From Saprospiraceae bacterium (lineage in GTDB: Bacteria > Bacteroidota > Bacteroidia > Chitinophagales > Saprospiraceae): a DNA stretch of 64,000 nt. The notes under the pieces were generated by a model that saw only the letters and a list, made by a program, of their open reading frames with translations, did no database searches and had not been told where the DNA came from. The stretch is from positions 173,377-237,376 of the forward strand of contig JALHQW010000002.1 in assembly GCA_022841745.1 (NCBI GenBank), given 5' to 3'. The translations under genes were made by a program, and so were the position numbers. Below, piece by piece: positions 52,902 to 63,941 of the stretch (positions are counted from its first letter, which is position 1; every line of letters starts with the position of its first letter).

Positions 52902-53870
52902 CTAAACACAATTGGTTGTAGGCATATTGGCTTTGAATTCAACTACCTTCGCCCCATGCAAAACGACTTCGGCACGACGCTGCAAACTTGGTTCGGCATC
53001 CCGGGGCTGTAGATGCTGGCAAAGCAGCATGGCGAAGGAATTAATGCGCATGGGGCCGTTGCCTAAGAACCTTAACAAGAAAACTGGCGAAATAACCGAA
53101 TGGCTGGAATGGTTGGCTTCAAGCCCTAAAACGACTTTTCGATGGATGACGAAATTCAGCCCAAGTCCAAGGTGTCTTTGCCGGTCTTTGAACCGGCCAT
53201 CGTTGAAAGCTGTATTCAGTGGGTAATGTGACAGGCTACCGAAGCCACCAAATACTACCAAATTCATTTCACTTACTGTTGGCTCCACCGCTTGCTCCTT
53301 GGCATTTGGGTTCAGGCATTTGTTGTACGCATTCAACATCTTGATGATGCTGCCCTCGCTGTAGTGCAGTTTTTTGTCTGGAATCCAGCCGTAACAGTTG
53401 CCGAAATATGTGGCATAGAAGCCCTCAAGGTTGGCTTGGTTGACATAGGTGAATACCCCATCCTTTTCAAAATAGAAAAATGATTGAGCCACCGAGATGG
53501 CATTGAAATACCCTACAGGGAAGTCCACACCATAAAGGTTCACCTCGCTGTTGACCAGGCGCTCGGCCATGTAAGGGGATATTTCGCCCTCAGTGGCTAC
53601 CTGCACTGGCCGGTAGTACTTTTTGGCGGTTGCCAAGCTGTGCACATCCTTGGACTGATAGATTTCCTTGAAATTAGCCTTGTTCTCTACCTGCTGATGG
53701 TTGTAGGATTCTTTATAGCTGCCCACCAAAACCCGGCCATTGACCAATGTCAAAGTGTCGGATTGCGCAATCAGGGAGTAAGGCACACCTAGCGCCAAAA
53801 GCCATGAAAAATAGCGTAAATAGTTAAGTATGTAGGAGGATTGGTTGTTTAAATAGTCCAAAGTTAGCAT
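52902..53870 (-). CDS. Exported outer-membrane-like protein with abnormal C-terminus
   Basis: 322 residues from ATG at 53870 (MLTLDYLNNQSSYILNYLRY), with a hydrophobic export signal ending LIAQ. The middle has DGVFTYVNQANLEGFYATYF and a barrel-like start (MNLVVFGGFGSLSHY, RQRHLGLGLNFVIHRKVVLG). The last ~45 residues (LQPRDAEPSLQRRAEVVLHG) are Arg/Ala-rich and unlike a barrel end, which usually finishes with a Tyr/Phe strand. The gene seems cut and now reads into foreign sequence. No family recognised. Confidence 0.5.
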   Translation of the reverse strand: MLTLDYLNNQSSYILNYLRYFSWLLALGVPYSLIAQSDTLTLVNGRVLVGSYKESYNHQQVENKANFKEIYQSKDVHSLATAKKYYRPVQVATEGEISPYMAERLVNSEVNLYGVDFPVGYFNAISVAQSFFYFEKDGVFTYVNQANLEGFYATYFGNCYGWIPDKKLHYSEGSIIKMLNAYNKCLNPNAKEQAVEPTVSEMNLVVFGGFGSLSHYPLNTAFNDGRFKDRQRHLGLGLNFVIHRKVVLGLEANHSSHSVISPVFLLRFLGNGPMRINSFAMLLCQHLQPRDAEPSLQRRAEVVLHGAKVVEFKANMPTTNCV

Positions 53871-53937
53871 GTTAAGATTGACACAACGATGGTCGTTTAT
53901 TTTAAAAACCCGGTCTTTGTTGATGAACCAAACAAAA

Positions 53938-53975
53938 AAAGGCTGCACCCTCACTCCCGGTACAGCCTTTCGAAT
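53938..53975 (-). terminator. Terminator-like hairpin downstream of katG
   Basis: Read on the minus strand, AAAGGCTGTACC pairs with GGTGCAGCCTTT (one mismatch), followed by seven T. It lies ~195 bp past the katG stop and could end that transcript. Confidence 0.55.
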
Positions 53976-53994
53976 TTGTTGCTAAACTAATATC

Positions 53995-54155
53995 AATGGT
54001 TCGGGAAGTTTTAAGGTTCTATGGTTTTCGGGATTTGGGGCAAAACCTAACTGTAAATCATTTTTGACGAAGTTGAAAAAGCAACCTATATTTTCAAAAA
54101 CGGCTACTGTGCCGCAACCTTAGAACCCGAAAACCCGAAAACTTCACGAACCATT
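53995..54155. repeat. Inverted repeat flanking a 120-bp spacer
   Basis: AATGGTTCGGGAAGTTTT (from 53995) is matched by the complement of AAAACTTCACGAACCATT (ending 54155), one mismatch, with inner copies of the AACCCGAAAACC motif also seen at 39640-39740. It sits between katG and the truncated outer-membrane-like gene. No ORF of note lies inside. Confidence 0.6.
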
Positions 54156-54166
54156 GTAATTTTTGC

Positions 54167-56506
<2,340 letters not shown>

Positions 56507-56559
56507 ACTAAGGCAGGTGCTAAAAGCCATAAAGCAAGCCTTCGCCCTGCAAAGAAACG

Positions 56560-56851
56560 ATGCGATTGGTCATAAACGAAACTGATTTTTTCTATGCTCA
56601 CATAGACACCGTCTATGACGGTGAGGAATCGTTTGACTAAACATATTATATTTCGACCGAACGGCCCTCCGGGTTCTTCCATTACGAAGGCTCGCTCACC
56701 ACCCTACACCGAGGGCGTGCTGTGGTACGTGCTGAAGGAGCCACTGACCTTGTCTAAGGAGCAAATCGAGGCATTCAGGAAGCTGTACCACGGCAACAGC
56801 CGGGCTGTGCAGGCGGCTTTATACAGGGCGTTAAAAGCTTTCGTAAATTGA
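56560..56851 (+). pseudogene. Small broken gene of unknown family
   Basis: Frame from ATG 56560 reads MRLVINETDFFYAHIDTVYD then GEESFD and a stop at 56638. The same frame goes on ISTERPSGFFHYEGSLTTLH, and another frame supplies EGVLWYVLKEPLTLSKEQIE and AFRKLYHGNSRAVQAALYRA to a stop at 56851. Together they suggest one ~95-residue gene with a nonsense change and a frameshift. I recognise no family. It lies between two inverted-repeat elements. The 660-bp gap between katG and sulP holds nothing else. Confidence 0.35.
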
Positions 56852-56881
56852 AATTATCAAGGTGAAGGTGGCTTTTTCCGA

Positions 56882-56963
56882 CTAAGAATTCACCTCAAAA
56901 TAGCCTCCTCAGAGGTACAAATTTACAAGTATCGAGCGGCCATTTTGAGATATCACCTTAGTT
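56882..56963. repeat. Inverted-repeat element upstream of sulP
   Basis: ACTAAGAATTCACCTCAAAA (from ~56880, on to TAGCC) is imperfectly inverted against GGCCATTTTGAGATATCACC (56938, continuing TTAGT). The right arm matches the element upstream of katG (56484-56506). It ends about 105 bp before the sulP start. Confidence 0.55.
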
Positions 56964-57068
56964 CTAGCGCTGCCCTGAAAAAATGCTATTTCACATTATA
57001 AGGGGGGATGAGCAATTAAATTTATTCAATTTTGTGCCGTATCAATTCCACAACGCCGAAAAATTAAA

Positions 57069-58724
57069 ATGCAGCTATCCTTTAAATACCTCGCTGATTT
57101 TACCCCAAAACTCTTTACCCTGCTGCGTCAGGGCATCCCCAAGGCTCAAATCCGGCAGGACATCCTCTCTGGGGTAATAGTGGGTATTGTGGCGTTGCCG
57201 TTGGCCATCGCCTTTGCCATCGCCAGTGGTGTTTCGCCGGAGAAAGGCCTGATTACCGCCATTTTCGCTGGATTCATCATCTCGGCCTTTGGTGGGAGCA
57301 GGGTGCAGATTGGCGGGCCGACTGGGGCATTCATCGTCATCGTTTACGGCATCGTGCAAGAGTACGGTGTGGAGGGCCTCACCTTTGCCACCCTCATTGC
57401 GGGCTTTATGTTAATGCTGATGGGCTTTTTCCGCCTCGGCACTTTGTTGAAGTACATCCCTCACCCGCTTATCGTGGGCTTTACGAGCGGTATTGCGGTC
57501 ATCATTTTTTCTTCGCAAATCAGGGATTTCTTCGGACTGCAAATGGAAAAACTGCCCTCCGAGTTCCTCGAAAAATGGGCGGCCTACGCCGAGCACATTC
57601 AAAGCATCAACCCATTGGCAACGGCCATAGGCTTGGGCACAATTTTAATCACGCTTTTTTCCAAAAAAATCACCACCAAGATACCCGGATCGCTCATCGC
57701 CATCGTGGCGGCCACCTTGGTGGTACAGCTGCTCCACCTGCCCGTGGACACCATTGAGACGAAATTCGGAGAGATACCCAACACCATTCCCACCCCACAG
57801 TTCAAGGCGCTCAATTTCGAACAGATTAAGTCGTTGCTGTCCCCAGCATTCGCCATTGCCATGCTAGGCGGCATCGAGAGCCTGCTGTCGGCGGTAGTGG
57901 CCGATGGCATGATTGGCGGCAGGCACCGCTCCAACGTCGAATTGGTGGCACAAGGGGCAGCCAATATCGTCTCTGCATTGGTGGGCGGCATACCCGCCAC
58001 CGGGGCCATCGCCCGCACCGCCACCAACGTGAAAAACGGCGGCAGGACGCCCATAGCTGGCATCGTCCATGCAATCACCTTGCTGGTCATCATGTTAGTA
58101 GCAGCCCCCTACGCCAAGCTCATTCCGATGTCCTGTCTGGCAGGCATCCTCATCGTGGTGGCCTACAATATGAGCGAGTGGCACATCTTCCGCTCGGTCT
58201 ATCGTGGCAACTACTACGACCGGGCCGTGCTGCTCACGGTATTCTTCCTTACTGTGGTTTTCGACCTCATTATTGCCATCGAAATCGGCATGGTACTGTC
58301 GGCCTTCTTGTTCATCAAACGAATGTCGGATATCACCCAAGTCAGTAGCATCTTGGAAACACAAGGCGAGCAAGAGGCTGCGGCCATTGACTTGCCCAAG
58401 GGCGTTATGGTCTATGAAATCACGGGTGCCCTTTTCTTCGGTGCTGCGCAAACCTTTCAGGATGCCCTTCAACAGACCAACCAAACGCCAAAGGCCATTA
58501 TCCTGAACTTTCGGAACGTGCCGCTCGTGGACGCAACCGGCCTCTACCGACTTGGGGAACTGGTGAAAAACTTCAAGGCGCAGGGCACGCTCGTTTACCT
58601 GACCGAGTACCTGCCCAGCGTGAAAGCGGAGATAATGAAGTCAGAGATTGGGGAGTCGGCAACCATGCACCCTACCCAGTTGTATTGCATCAATGATGTA
58701 AAGGAGAAGCTAAAACTGACCTGA
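57069..58724 (+). CDS. SulP family inorganic anion transporter with STAS domain
   Basis: 551 residues. The N-terminal QDILSGVIVGIVALPLAIAF and GLITAIFAGFIISAFGGSRV then QIGGPTGAFIVIVYGIV are the SulP/SLC26 signature, followed by about ten membrane segments with GGIPATGAIARTATNVKNGG. The C-terminal STAS domain (~residues 445-550) has VMVYEITGALFFGAAQTFQ and FRNVPLVDATGL. It moves anions such as sulfate or bicarbonate across the inner membrane; the ion cannot be chosen from sequence. It sits between katG and oxyR, but a functional tie is not shown. Confidence 0.9.
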   Translation: MQLSFKYLADFTPKLFTLLRQGIPKAQIRQDILSGVIVGIVALPLAIAFAIASGVSPEKGLITAIFAGFIISAFGGSRVQIGGPTGAFIVIVYGIVQEYGVEGLTFATLIAGFMLMLMGFFRLGTLLKYIPHPLIVGFTSGIAVIIFSSQIRDFFGLQMEKLPSEFLEKWAAYAEHIQSINPLATAIGLGTILITLFSKKITTKIPGSLIAIVAATLVVQLLHLPVDTIETKFGEIPNTIPTPQFKALNFEQIKSLLSPAFAIAMLGGIESLLSAVVADGMIGGRHRSNVELVAQGAANIVSALVGGIPATGAIARTATNVKNGGRTPIAGIVHAITLLVIMLVAAPYAKLIPMSCLAGILIVVAYNMSEWHIFRSVYRGNYYDRAVLLTVFFLTVVFDLIIAIEIGMVLSAFLFIKRMSDITQVSSILETQGEQEAAAIDLPKGVMVYEITGALFFGAAQTFQDALQQTNQTPKAIILNFRNVPLVDATGLYRLGELVKNFKAQGTLVYLTEYLPSVKAEIMKSEIGESATMHPTQLYCINDVKEKLKLT

Positions 58725-58725
58725 T

Positions 58726-58797
58726 ATAGCGCTCACACCGCCAAGTTTTCCCGATGTTCGGGACAGGCCGTGCATGGTTGATAAGGGTTCATAAACC
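58726..58797. repeat. ~70-bp direct repeat, copy 1 (left of oxyR)
   Basis: Contains TTTCCCGATGTTCGGGACAG and CGTGCATGGTTGATAAGGGT. Nearly identical sequence lies at 59971-60038 in the same orientation, so direct copies bracket the oxyR gene. The core TCCCGATGTTCGGGA is a palindrome. Confidence 0.75.
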
Positions 58798-58875
58798 ATA
58801 TAAAACGTTCCTAAGTTCTGCTACATCATAAATGGAACTGATTTTTTCTACCTTCGCATAGATGAAACCTATTTA

Positions 58876-58945
58876 TATCATTGGTCATCATAGTCATTAA
58901 TTATTGGGACACCAGCATTGCATTGACCAATGACCACCATGACTA
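58876..58945. repeat. ATTGGTCAT direct/inverted repeat cluster
   Basis: TCATTGGTCATCATAGTCAT and, after a spacer, GACCAATGACCACCATGACT. It resembles the cluster at 51350-51425 and ends ~14 bp before the oxyR ATG, so it is in the promoter/leader. Confidence 0.6.
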
Positions 58946-58959
58946 ATGGCTAAAATGAC

Positions 58960-59904
58960 ATGAATTTACAGCAACTCGAATACATCATTGCCGTGGAACG
59001 TGAGCGGCATTTCGTCAGGGCAGCGGAGAAATGCTTCGTGACCCAAGCCACCCTGAGCATGATGGTGAAAAAGCTCGAAGAAGAGCTGGGTGTCCAACTC
59101 TTCGACCGCTCGCAGCAGCCCGTCAGGCCGACAAGGGAGGGCGTGGAAATCATCGAATTGGCCAAGAAAGTTGTGACACAGGTACGTTTCATTAAGGACT
59201 ACGCCCGTGAGCTGAAGGAGGAAGTCTCCGGCGAGCTTCGGTTGGCCGTCATCCCGACCATTGCGCCGTACCTGCTACCTTTGTTTTTGAAGCCTTTGCA
59301 ACAGCAATTCCCCCATTTGAAGGTGCATATCCGGGAACTGATTTCAGATGACATCATCAAAGCCCTGAAGCGGGGCGACGCCGACGTGGGAATTCTCGCC
59401 ACGCCGCTCAATGAGCGGGAAATCAAGGAATACCCGCTATTTTACGAAGAGTTTTTTCCTTATGCCTCCGAGTCGGAGCAACTGCCCAAGAAGAAGTACC
59501 TGCTCCCCAACGACATCAACCCCAATCACCTCTGGCTGCTGGAAGAAGGGCATTGCCTGCGTGACCAATTGCGGTTGTTTTGCTCGTTGAAACATGGCGA
59601 ATCAGAAGAAAACCTCGTGCGCTACGAGGTGGGCAGCATCCAGACGCTCATTAATATGGTGGACAGCAACGAGGGCATCACCATTCTGCCCAAGCTCGCC
59701 ACCGAGCGCCTCACCCCGCAGCAACAGGCCAAGTTGCGAACCTTTGCCCCGCCCAAGCCCGCACGGGAGGTCAGCCTGATTACAGCCCAAGATTTTCCAA
59801 GGAAAAAGCTGTTGCAGCACTTAAGGGAAATCATTCTGGAAGCAGTGAGTGGCAGGGTGATTACGGACAAAAAGGGGTTGAATGTGCTGGAGATGGGGGA
59901 ATGA
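58960..59904 (+). CDS. oxyR: OxyR-type LysR regulator with both redox cysteines
   Basis: 314 residues. N-terminal LysR HTH: LEYIIAVERERHFVRAAEKC then FVTQATLSMMVKKLEEELG. In the sensor domain LLEEGHCLRDQLRLFCSL places cysteines at 199 and 208, the same numbers as the E. coli OxyR disulfide pair, with the conserved GHCLRDQ. It should sense H2O2 by disulfide formation and activate target genes; katG lies 2.6 kb away on the opposite strand. Direct 70-bp repeats flank the gene on both sides. Confidence 0.9.
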   Translation: MNLQQLEYIIAVERERHFVRAAEKCFVTQATLSMMVKKLEEELGVQLFDRSQQPVRPTREGVEIIELAKKVVTQVRFIKDYARELKEEVSGELRLAVIPTIAPYLLPLFLKPLQQQFPHLKVHIRELISDDIIKALKRGDADVGILATPLNEREIKEYPLFYEEFFPYASESEQLPKKKYLLPNDINPNHLWLLEEGHCLRDQLRLFCSLKHGESEENLVRYEVGSIQTLINMVDSNEGITILPKLATERLTPQQQAKLRTFAPPKPAREVSLITAQDFPRKKLLQHLREIILEAVSGRVITDKKGLNVLEMGE

Positions 59905-59970
59905 GCAAGTCAAAGGAGGTTTTCCAGTTGTGGACAAAGGTATCGTGCAAACCCGTGCCGTATTTGAAAT

Positions 59971-60038
59971 ATAGCTCACGCCGCCAAGGTTTCCCGATGT
60001 TCGGGACAAGTCGTGCATGGTTGATAAGGGTTGATAAA
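59971..60038. repeat. ~70-bp direct repeat, copy 2 (right of oxyR)
   Basis: Partner of the copy at 58726-58797; it shares TTTCCCGATGTTCGGGACA and CGTGCATGGTTGATAAGGGT. It lies between the oxyR stop and the convergent FAD oxidoreductase stop. Confidence 0.75.
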
Positions 60039-60097
60039 AGGTTGATAATCAACCATCCCCATGATTTGGCGGCTCGCAGTATAGCAGGCGGATTGGC

Positions 60098-61879
60098 TCA
60101 ATTCCCATCGAAGTTTATGGGCTGTTCAAAAGGGCGCAGCGTCTTGTCCAACCGCTTGGCAGCCTGCGCCCTCGTCAACCCCTGGAATTGGGAAGCAACC
60201 ACTCCGGCAGGCAGGTCGGCGATATTGACCAAGCTATCGGGATAGAACCACGTCCGGTTGGCCCACTGGTAAGGCTCGCCCTTGCCAGGCAGCAGCCCCG
60301 AAGCGCCCACCCGTTGTATCGCCTCGAACTGTGGGTGCGTGGGCGGCACGTCGTAGTAGGGCATGAGGTAGCCTTTGCCCCGCAAAATTTCCGTTTGTAT
60401 CTCCCTGACTTTCAATTTCTTAGGTGAAACATCCTGCTTCACGCACATGGCTGCCATGATGCCAGCCGCTTGGCCTACCTGCAAGATGACCGGCTGCAAG
60501 CGGCTCGCCCCGTTCACGATATTTGACACAGAAATGGCCTTGTCGGCGATGAGCAGGTCGTTCACGTCACGCGGGATGAGGCAGCCAGCAGGAATACTGA
60601 ACGAAGGCACAGGCGGGAAGTCAATGGCCGGGGCATCGGGCCGCTCCTTGTGGTGGTGGTCAATGGGGTAGTCACCTACGGCAATGCCAGTCAAAATGAT
60701 TGCGGATGGGGGATTACGGATTGCGGATTGGGGAGCATGCTGCAATCCCTTGTCATTTCCGAAGGGAACTGAAATCCCAAATTGATTGACGGTCAATTGA
60801 ACGAGGCCGTGGATGCGACGGCCCTCCCGGTGGTAGGGCATCAGGGCGAGCCTATCAGGGGTGGGGAACTCATCATCAGGGAGGCCGAGGTGCCGGTAGC
60901 CCAGTTCAGACTGGATGTAATAGATGAAACAAAGCGTTTTCTGCTTCGCCTTTTCATAGAATGCAAGTCGCTCGTTCTGGGGCAGTTCTGAAACATTGGC
61001 ATAAAAATCATTGCCGTGCAACGGCCAATTGAGCAGGTATTTTCCGCCCGGCAACTTGGCATAATTGAGCATCGTCGGGCAGGGGTGCGGCTTCTCTCCG
61101 GGGCATGGGGCTTCTTCCGCTTTAGGCGGCTGAGGGCTTGGGTCACAACAGCATTTGAACGCCGCCGGGTCGTATCCTTCTGGCTTCGCAATGGTCTTGT
61201 CTGCCCCTTTTCCAAAGTCCTTCAGAATGGCGCACCAAGTCAAGTCCTGCACGATGTCATTTGACTGCTCTGGGGCCATTGGCTCGCCCGTTTCGGAGCG
61301 GGCATCCATGCCGAGGTCGTAGCCGCAGCCGACAGCAGCAGCCACATCGCCGAGGTCGGTGGCATCCACGAGGATGCGGCATTTGACCCGAACCTCCCCC
61401 TCATTCTGCTTCGCAACGACAACCTCCCAACCTCGTTCCAGCTTTTTGGCGGAAACGAACCGGGCACCATGCCACAAGGTCAGCTTCGGCGCTGCCGCCG
61501 CCATTTTTGCGAAGATGGCAGCCCCGACATGCGGCTCGAACTGCGTATTGCTCACCCAGCCCGTTGCCACGCTATCTGGCCCGCCGTAATGGTCGTAGAT
61601 GCGCTGCCGGAACTCGCCCCAGATGCCTGCTGGCATGGCGTGGTTGCCGTCCGTGGCGCTGACCCCAGCTGCGGTGAGCATGCCGCCGAGCCAAGGCCCC
61701 GGTTCCACGATGATGGTATTCGCACCCTGTCGGGCCGCTTCGATGCCTGCGGCTGTGCCGCCCGTACCGCCGCCAACGACGAGCACATCGGTTTGCTTCG
61801 TGTCCTGCTGGCCACTTGAAAGCAGGAAAAGCCCCAACAGCGTAATGAATGTACCTCTGATGGCTTGCTTTATTTTCAT
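60098..61879 (-). CDS. FAD-dependent oxidoreductase (exported, PF12831-type)
   Basis: 593 residues. A hydrophobic N-terminal signal (RGTFITLLGLFLLSSG) precedes the dinucleotide fold TDVLVVGGGTGGTAAGIEAA and EPGPWLGGMLTAAGVSATDG, typical of FAD-dependent oxidoreductases of the PF12831 family found near polysaccharide genes. RILVDATDLGDVAAAVGCGY and VSNIVNGASRLQPVILQVGQ follow. A Cys-rich loop (FKCCCDPSPQPP) is unusual. Around residues 380-400 VPFGNDKGLQHAPQSAIRNP is encoded by two dispersed-repeat units inserted in frame. The hairpin element at 61891 lies directly upstream. Substrate unknown. Confidence 0.8.
   Translation of the reverse strand: MKIKQAIRGTFITLLGLFLLSSGQQDTKQTDVLVVGGGTGGTAAGIEAARQGANTIIVEPGPWLGGMLTAAGVSATDGNHAMPAGIWGEFRQRIYDHYGGPDSVATGWVSNTQFEPHVGAAIFAKMAAAAPKLTLWHGARFVSAKKLERGWEVVVAKQNEGEVRVKCRILVDATDLGDVAAAVGCGYDLGMDARSETGEPMAPEQSNDIVQDLTWCAILKDFGKGADKTIAKPEGYDPAAFKCCCDPSPQPPKAEEAPCPGEKPHPCPTMLNYAKLPGGKYLLNWPLHGNDFYANVSELPQNERLAFYEKAKQKTLCFIYYIQSELGYRHLGLPDDEFPTPDRLALMPYHREGRRIHGLVQLTVNQFGISVPFGNDKGLQHAPQSAIRNPPSAIILTGIAVGDYPIDHHHKERPDAPAIDFPPVPSFSIPAGCLIPRDVNDLLIADKAISVSNIVNGASRLQPVILQVGQAAGIMAAMCVKQDVSPKKLKVREIQTEILRGKGYLMPYYDVPPTHPQFEAIQRVGASGLLPGKGEPYQWANRTWFYPDSLVNIADLPAGVVASQFQGLTRAQAAKRLDKTLRPFEQPINFDGN
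60697..60775. repeat. Dispersed-repeat units inside the FAD oxidoreductase gene
   Basis: Two units adjoin: GATTGCGGATGGGGGATTAC then GGATTGCGGATTGGGG (60703-60740), and CTTGTCATTTCCGAAGGGAA (60750-60769). The second also occurs in the gap near 49073. Both are read in frame on the minus strand. Confidence 0.65.
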
Positions 61880-61890
61880 GTACCTATTTA

Positions 61891-62016
61891 GCAGGGGGTG
61901 TTTTTTGGGTGAAAATTTTCAATTTTCATCCAAAAAACACCCCAAAACGTGGGAAGGGAGAGAAAATATTTCATTTTTCTCTCCCTTCCCAAGCTCTTTT
62001 GTGTAGTTAAATTTTC
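61891..62016. repeat. Dispersed element with two long hairpins
   Basis: Hairpin 1: arms 61895-61917 and 61921-61943 around TTC, one mismatch. Hairpin 2: arms 61950-61966 and 61975-61991. The shared string ACACCCCAAAACGTGGGA and the overall order match the element at 24466-24565. It lies immediately upstream of the FAD oxidoreductase start, as the other copy lies upstream of the phospholipase. Confidence 0.8.
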
Positions 62017-62044
62017 ATGGTAAAAACAATAGTCGCTACTGCAA

Positions 62045-62836
62045 TCAATCCACCAAGTGCCGCTCAATACCCTCCCCTTCCATTGCCTCCGGCGCAGCGT
62101 TCAGCTTGGTTAGGTCGGCGAAGGCAGCATAGAGCGCACAGTAAACAATCGGGAAGCCTGCCAAAAGTCCGATGCAGAAAATGAATACACTGATAATAAT
62201 GATAAGGCCCAGCACCAGCCCGAACACGAAGAACATGAAGAAATGCTTGGTCAGCAACCGGCGGCTCGCCTCCATGGCCGACCAAAAATCCAGCCTATGG
62301 AAGATGATGAAATGATAGGTAAAGGAATAAGAAATGGTTAGGTACAGTACCGGCAACAGCAACAGGTAGGCCCAAAAAGGTGGAAAATTGAGAAGCTCTA
62401 AGCGTGGCTCAGTAGGGTTTTGGAGGTATTCTTGGTACCATTCAAGCCATGCAGGATCCCATACGGTAATAATGAAAGGAACCATGACAAGCAGCGTGAA
62501 AACGGTAATAACAAAGGCCGCCAGGGCGAGCTGGCCTATAAAATCGAATCCCTTGAAGTATTGCCCAAACTCGGTTGGCTCCCCCCTATCCAGTTGCCGG
62601 GCAACGAGGTAAATCCCCGCTGTCAAGGCAGGACCAATAAAAAAGGTATTGGCAATACTGCCGACGAAGGGTATCACCCCAATCACCATCGAAACGATGA
62701 AGAAAATTAAAGCGAAAACCACGAATCCGCCCATGTCCTTCTGGAACAGTTCGAAGCCCCTGCCGAGGTAGTCCCCCAGTTTGAAATCGTTTGCTTCTTG
62801 GATGATTTTGTCAATCTTGGCCTTTGCGTCTTGCAT
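62045..62836 (-). CDS. Multi-pass membrane protein of unknown function
   Basis: 263 residues from ATG at 62836 (MQDAKAKIDKIIQEANDFKL). About five membrane segments are visible (GGFVVFALIFFIVSMVIGVI, LAAFVITVFTLLVMVPFIIT, FWAYLLLLPVLYLTISYSF, FFMFFVFGLVLGLIIIISVF). The spacing resembles DUF975/glycerophosphoryl-diester-phosphodiesterase-membrane-domain-like proteins, but I cannot assign a family. It is on the same strand as and 85 bp downstream of the DUF1569 gene. Confidence 0.65.
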   Translation of the reverse strand: MQDAKAKIDKIIQEANDFKLGDYLGRGFELFQKDMGGFVVFALIFFIVSMVIGVIPFVGSIANTFFIGPALTAGIYLVARQLDRGEPTEFGQYFKGFDFIGQLALAAFVITVFTLLVMVPFIITVWDPAWLEWYQEYLQNPTEPRLELLNFPPFWAYLLLLPVLYLTISYSFTYHFIIFHRLDFWSAMEASRRLLTKHFFMFFVFGLVLGLIIIISVFIFCIGLLAGFPIVYCALYAAFADLTKLNAAPEAMEGEGIERHLVD

Positions 62837-62921
62837 GATATAATGTTTTTGGTTGGTGAAAAACGGGTGTAAAACTAAAAAAATGCCGCAATTACTTAGC
62901 CAGTCGTGTAGCGCCAATCGC

Positions 62922-63380
62922 TCACACCCCAAACTGCCTCAAATGGTGGTCGAGGTGCTTGTAGAACATATTGTTCCACTCCGTTTTATTTAAAGGCCCG
63001 AACGAGTGCGACGCCCGCCCGTCGAAATGCGCCTCGCCCAGCCCCTGTGCCTTGCCGATGTAGGCGATAAGCCGCTGCCGCTCCTTTTCAAACTCCTTGG
63101 CGTCCGTGATGATGAACTGCGGGGCCGTGCGGCTGTTATGCGGGTAAGGTATTTCGTTGACCACGGCTTTTTTCACAAAAAGCTTTAGGATAAAACGCAT
63201 CAACGAACCGGGCTTTGGGTGCTTGTCCTCAAAGGCCATCTCGTAGGTTACGCAACAGTGGGCGAGCATCTGCGCCACGTTCATCTTGCCCCATTTGGGC
63301 TGCGTGGCCGGCGTTAGTTGGTTGATTCGGCCTACGATTTCGTCGGCTGCTTTCTTGGTGAAGATGTTTGGCAATGCCAT
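62922..63380 (-). CDS. DUF1569 (DinB-superfamily-like) protein
   Basis: 152 residues from ATG at 63380 (MALPNIFTKKAADEIVGRIN). KWGKMNVAQMLAHCCVTYEM and NKTEWNNMFYKHLDHHLRQF provide the conserved histidines of the DUF1569 family, close to DinB four-helix proteins. Function unknown. The longer frame to 63467 adds no family sequence. Confidence 0.75.
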   Translation of the reverse strand: MALPNIFTKKAADEIVGRINQLTPATQPKWGKMNVAQMLAHCCVTYEMAFEDKHPKPGSLMRFILKLFVKKAVVNEIPYPHNSRTAPQFIITDAKEFEKERQRLIAYIGKAQGLGEAHFDGRASHSFGPLNKTEWNNMFYKHLDHHLRQFGV

Positions 63381-63479
63381 GATTTCGATAATTTTAAATG
63401 TGAAAACCAGTATGCGAACGGGTCGCCAATTTTCGGACAATGCTAAAAGGTTTTCGTTCTTTGACAATTATTGTGGAAT

Positions 63480-63670
63480 AAACCCCAACGGGGTTGAACT
63501 TGAATAGCCCCGGATGAAATCCGGGGTAAACAAAGGTGTTCGGCCACAACCCCAAAGGGGTTGAATGATTCATAAACAATTGACATTCAACCCTTTCAGG
63601 GTTGTTTCCCGTATTGCACCATCACCCCGGATTTCATCCGGGGCTATTCACATTAAAGCCCTTCAGGCTT
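63480..63670. repeat. Cluster of palindromes with a 26-bp-arm inverted repeat
   Basis: 63502-63527 (starts GAATAGCCCCGGATGAAATC) and 63624-63649 are perfect 26-bp reverse complements. Inside lie AACCCC-type palindromes (AACCCCAACGGGGTT at 63481, AACCCCAAAGGGGTT at ~63549) and an AACCCTTTCAGGGTT unit. Further AAGCCCTTCAGGCTTT follows at ~63656. No gene is present from 63468 to 63720. Confidence 0.8.
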
Positions 63671-63721
63671 TTACCACAAGAATTGTCAAAGAACGAAGGT
63701 TTTTTTCCATTGCCAAAGATT

Positions 63722-63882
63722 AGGAACGTGTCCGAAATAACATACCATTTTGGGCGGCGTCTTTTAGGCGATGACTTCGTTAGAGGAACAGTTACAGAGC
63801 GATGCTATGCGCCTGTTCCTCCGCCTTGTCCTCACCAAAAATACGCTCGCCGAAAATGGTACCTTATTTCGGTCACGTTCCT
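63722..63882. mobile_element. MITE-like element with ~38-bp terminal inverted repeats
   Basis: The left end AGGAACGTGTCCGAAATAAC and right end (complement AGGAACGTGACCGAAATAAG) continue as TACCATTTT plus GGCG on both sides, about four mismatches over 38 bp. The 85-bp core has a smaller inverted pair GAGGAACAG/CTGTTCCTC and no ORF, so it looks like a non-autonomous element or one IS end. A target-site duplication is not obvious. Confidence 0.6.
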
Positions 63883-63941
63883 TAGGAACAGATTTTAAAT
63901 AAAGTAACAAATTGATTTTCTTTGCCGGAAACAAAAACGGC

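Noticed and set aside
58876..58945. OxyR binding site in its own promoter
   Set aside because: The cluster resembles a dispersed ATTGGTC repeat also found at 51350 and does not show the ATAG-type spacing of OxyR sites.
59901..60245. 114-residue plus-strand ORF after oxyR
   Set aside because: It consists of the 70-bp direct repeat and the antisense of the FAD oxidoreductase end.
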